The position numbers and the translations under genes are program-made. The notes beneath the pieces are model-generated. The model searched no databases, was not told where the DNA came from, and saw only the letters and a program-made list of their open reading frames with translations. A stretch of 6,177 bases of DNA from contig JAPLGJ010000066.1 of assembly GCA_026390215.1 (NCBI GenBank), forward strand, positions 1-6,177. Reading direction: 5' to 3'. This stretch comes from Caldisericota bacterium. GTDB lineage: Bacteria; Caldisericota; Caldisericia; Cryosericales; Cryosericaceae. Positions 5,692-6,177 of the stretch are shown here, one piece after another. Positions within the stretch are counted from its first letter, which is position 1. Every line of letters starts with the position of its first letter.

Positions 5692-6177
5692 ATGAAACAG
5701 GAAGAACGTTCGCAAGAGACACGAAGCCGCATCCTCGCGGCCGCCGAACTGAGTTTTGCCGACCACGGCTACGACGTGACGAGCGTCGACAGCATCTGTC
5801 GCGCCGCCGGTGTGAGCAAGGGTGCCTTCTATCATCATTTTCCCAGCAAGGGGTCCGTGTTTGTTGCCCTGCTCAATGCGTGGCTGACAGAGCTCGACCG
5901 GCAGTTCGGTTCGGCGCAGACCGGCAGTGAATCAGTGCCCCTGCAGGTTGCGGCGATGGCAGCAGGAGTGAACGAGATTTACCACGTGGCTGGCAGCAAG
6001 TGGAGCATCCTGCTCGAGTTCTGGGCCAAGTCCAAGGCAGATCCCGAGGTGGCACGCAACACCATCGACATGATTCGCAGATACCAGGGGTTCTTCCGGC
6101 AGGTGCTGGAACGCGGCGTGTCCGAAGGGAGCCTGCAGGTGAAGGACACGAACCTGGCGGCAGCCCTGATGCTCAGC
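5692..6177 (+). CDS. TetR/AcrR family transcriptional regulator, 3' end cut by window edge
   Basis: 162 codons are visible with no stop; the family is usually 190-210 aa, so roughly 30-50 residues lie beyond the window. I translated it by hand. The N-terminal DNA-binding domain is typical: RSRILAAAELSFADHGYDVT (11-30), SVDSICRAAGVSK (31-43) and the recognition helix GAFYHHFPSKGSVFVALL (44-61). The rest is the helical ligand-binding and dimer domain, with EFWAKSKADPEV (109-120) resembling the C-terminal domains of many AcrR-like repressors; no ligand can be inferred. The start at ATG 5692 follows GGGGG (5682-5686) by 5 nt. It is preceded by its own promoter and a palindromic operator, consistent with autoregulation. 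Its other targets may lie downstream of the window or include the DUF1294 and acetyltransferase pair upstream, which is not testable here. Confidence 0.95.
   Translation, partial: MKQEERSQETRSRILAAAELSFADHGYDVTSVDSICRAAGVSKGAFYHHFPSKGSVFVALLNAWLTELDRQFGSAQTGSESVPLQVAAMAAGVNEIYHVAGSKWSILLEFWAKSKADPEVARNTIDMIRRYQGFFRQVLERGVSEGSLQVKDTNLAAALMLS

Overview
The window is from a bacterium with moderately high GC (estimated by eye near 60%). Four start sites have purine-rich Shine-Dalgarno boxes, and several promoters look like sigma70 sites. I see no rRNA, tRNA, phage, transposon, CRISPR or plasmid hallmark, and the content does not identify a phylum. It reads as ordinary chromosomal accessory metabolism and stress genes, with one clearly decayed gene.

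Left part (1-2552, minus strand): a two-gene operon for 5-oxoproline (pyroglutamate) hydrolysis. A fused PxpB-PxpC protein is followed by PxpA, with a 17-nt overlap. PxpA runs off the left edge with probably only its last few codons missing. Together these would form the ATP-dependent 5-oxoprolinase that returns pyroglutamate to glutamate. The fusion's start has no visible Shine-Dalgarno, but a TATCAT box sits 6 nt upstream of the best ATG, so the mRNA may be leaderless.

Middle (2553-4470): a 254-bp divergent intergenic region, then two plus-strand single genes. The first is a stand-alone RibD C-terminal (dihydrofolate-reductase-like) reductase with a textbook TTGACC-N17-TATGAT promoter. The second is a pirin-family cupin with its four metal ligands intact and its own promoter. 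A hairpin terminator candidate follows pirin.

Right part (4471-6177, plus strand): an AAC(3)-type aminoglycoside N-acetyltransferase family gene with an intact start. It is broken by two one-base frame losses and an in-frame loss of about 50 codons that includes conserved core motifs. Its old stop overlaps by 4 nt (ATGA) the start of a small DUF1294 membrane protein. The window ends in a TetR/AcrR regulator, cut by the right edge. Its promoter carries a GACCA-N2-TGGTC palindrome over the predicted transcription start, which suggests autorepression.

I did not find evidence for a new multi-gene system. The points most worth a second look are the decayed acetyltransferase, the possible leaderless start of the pxp operon and the TetR operator.
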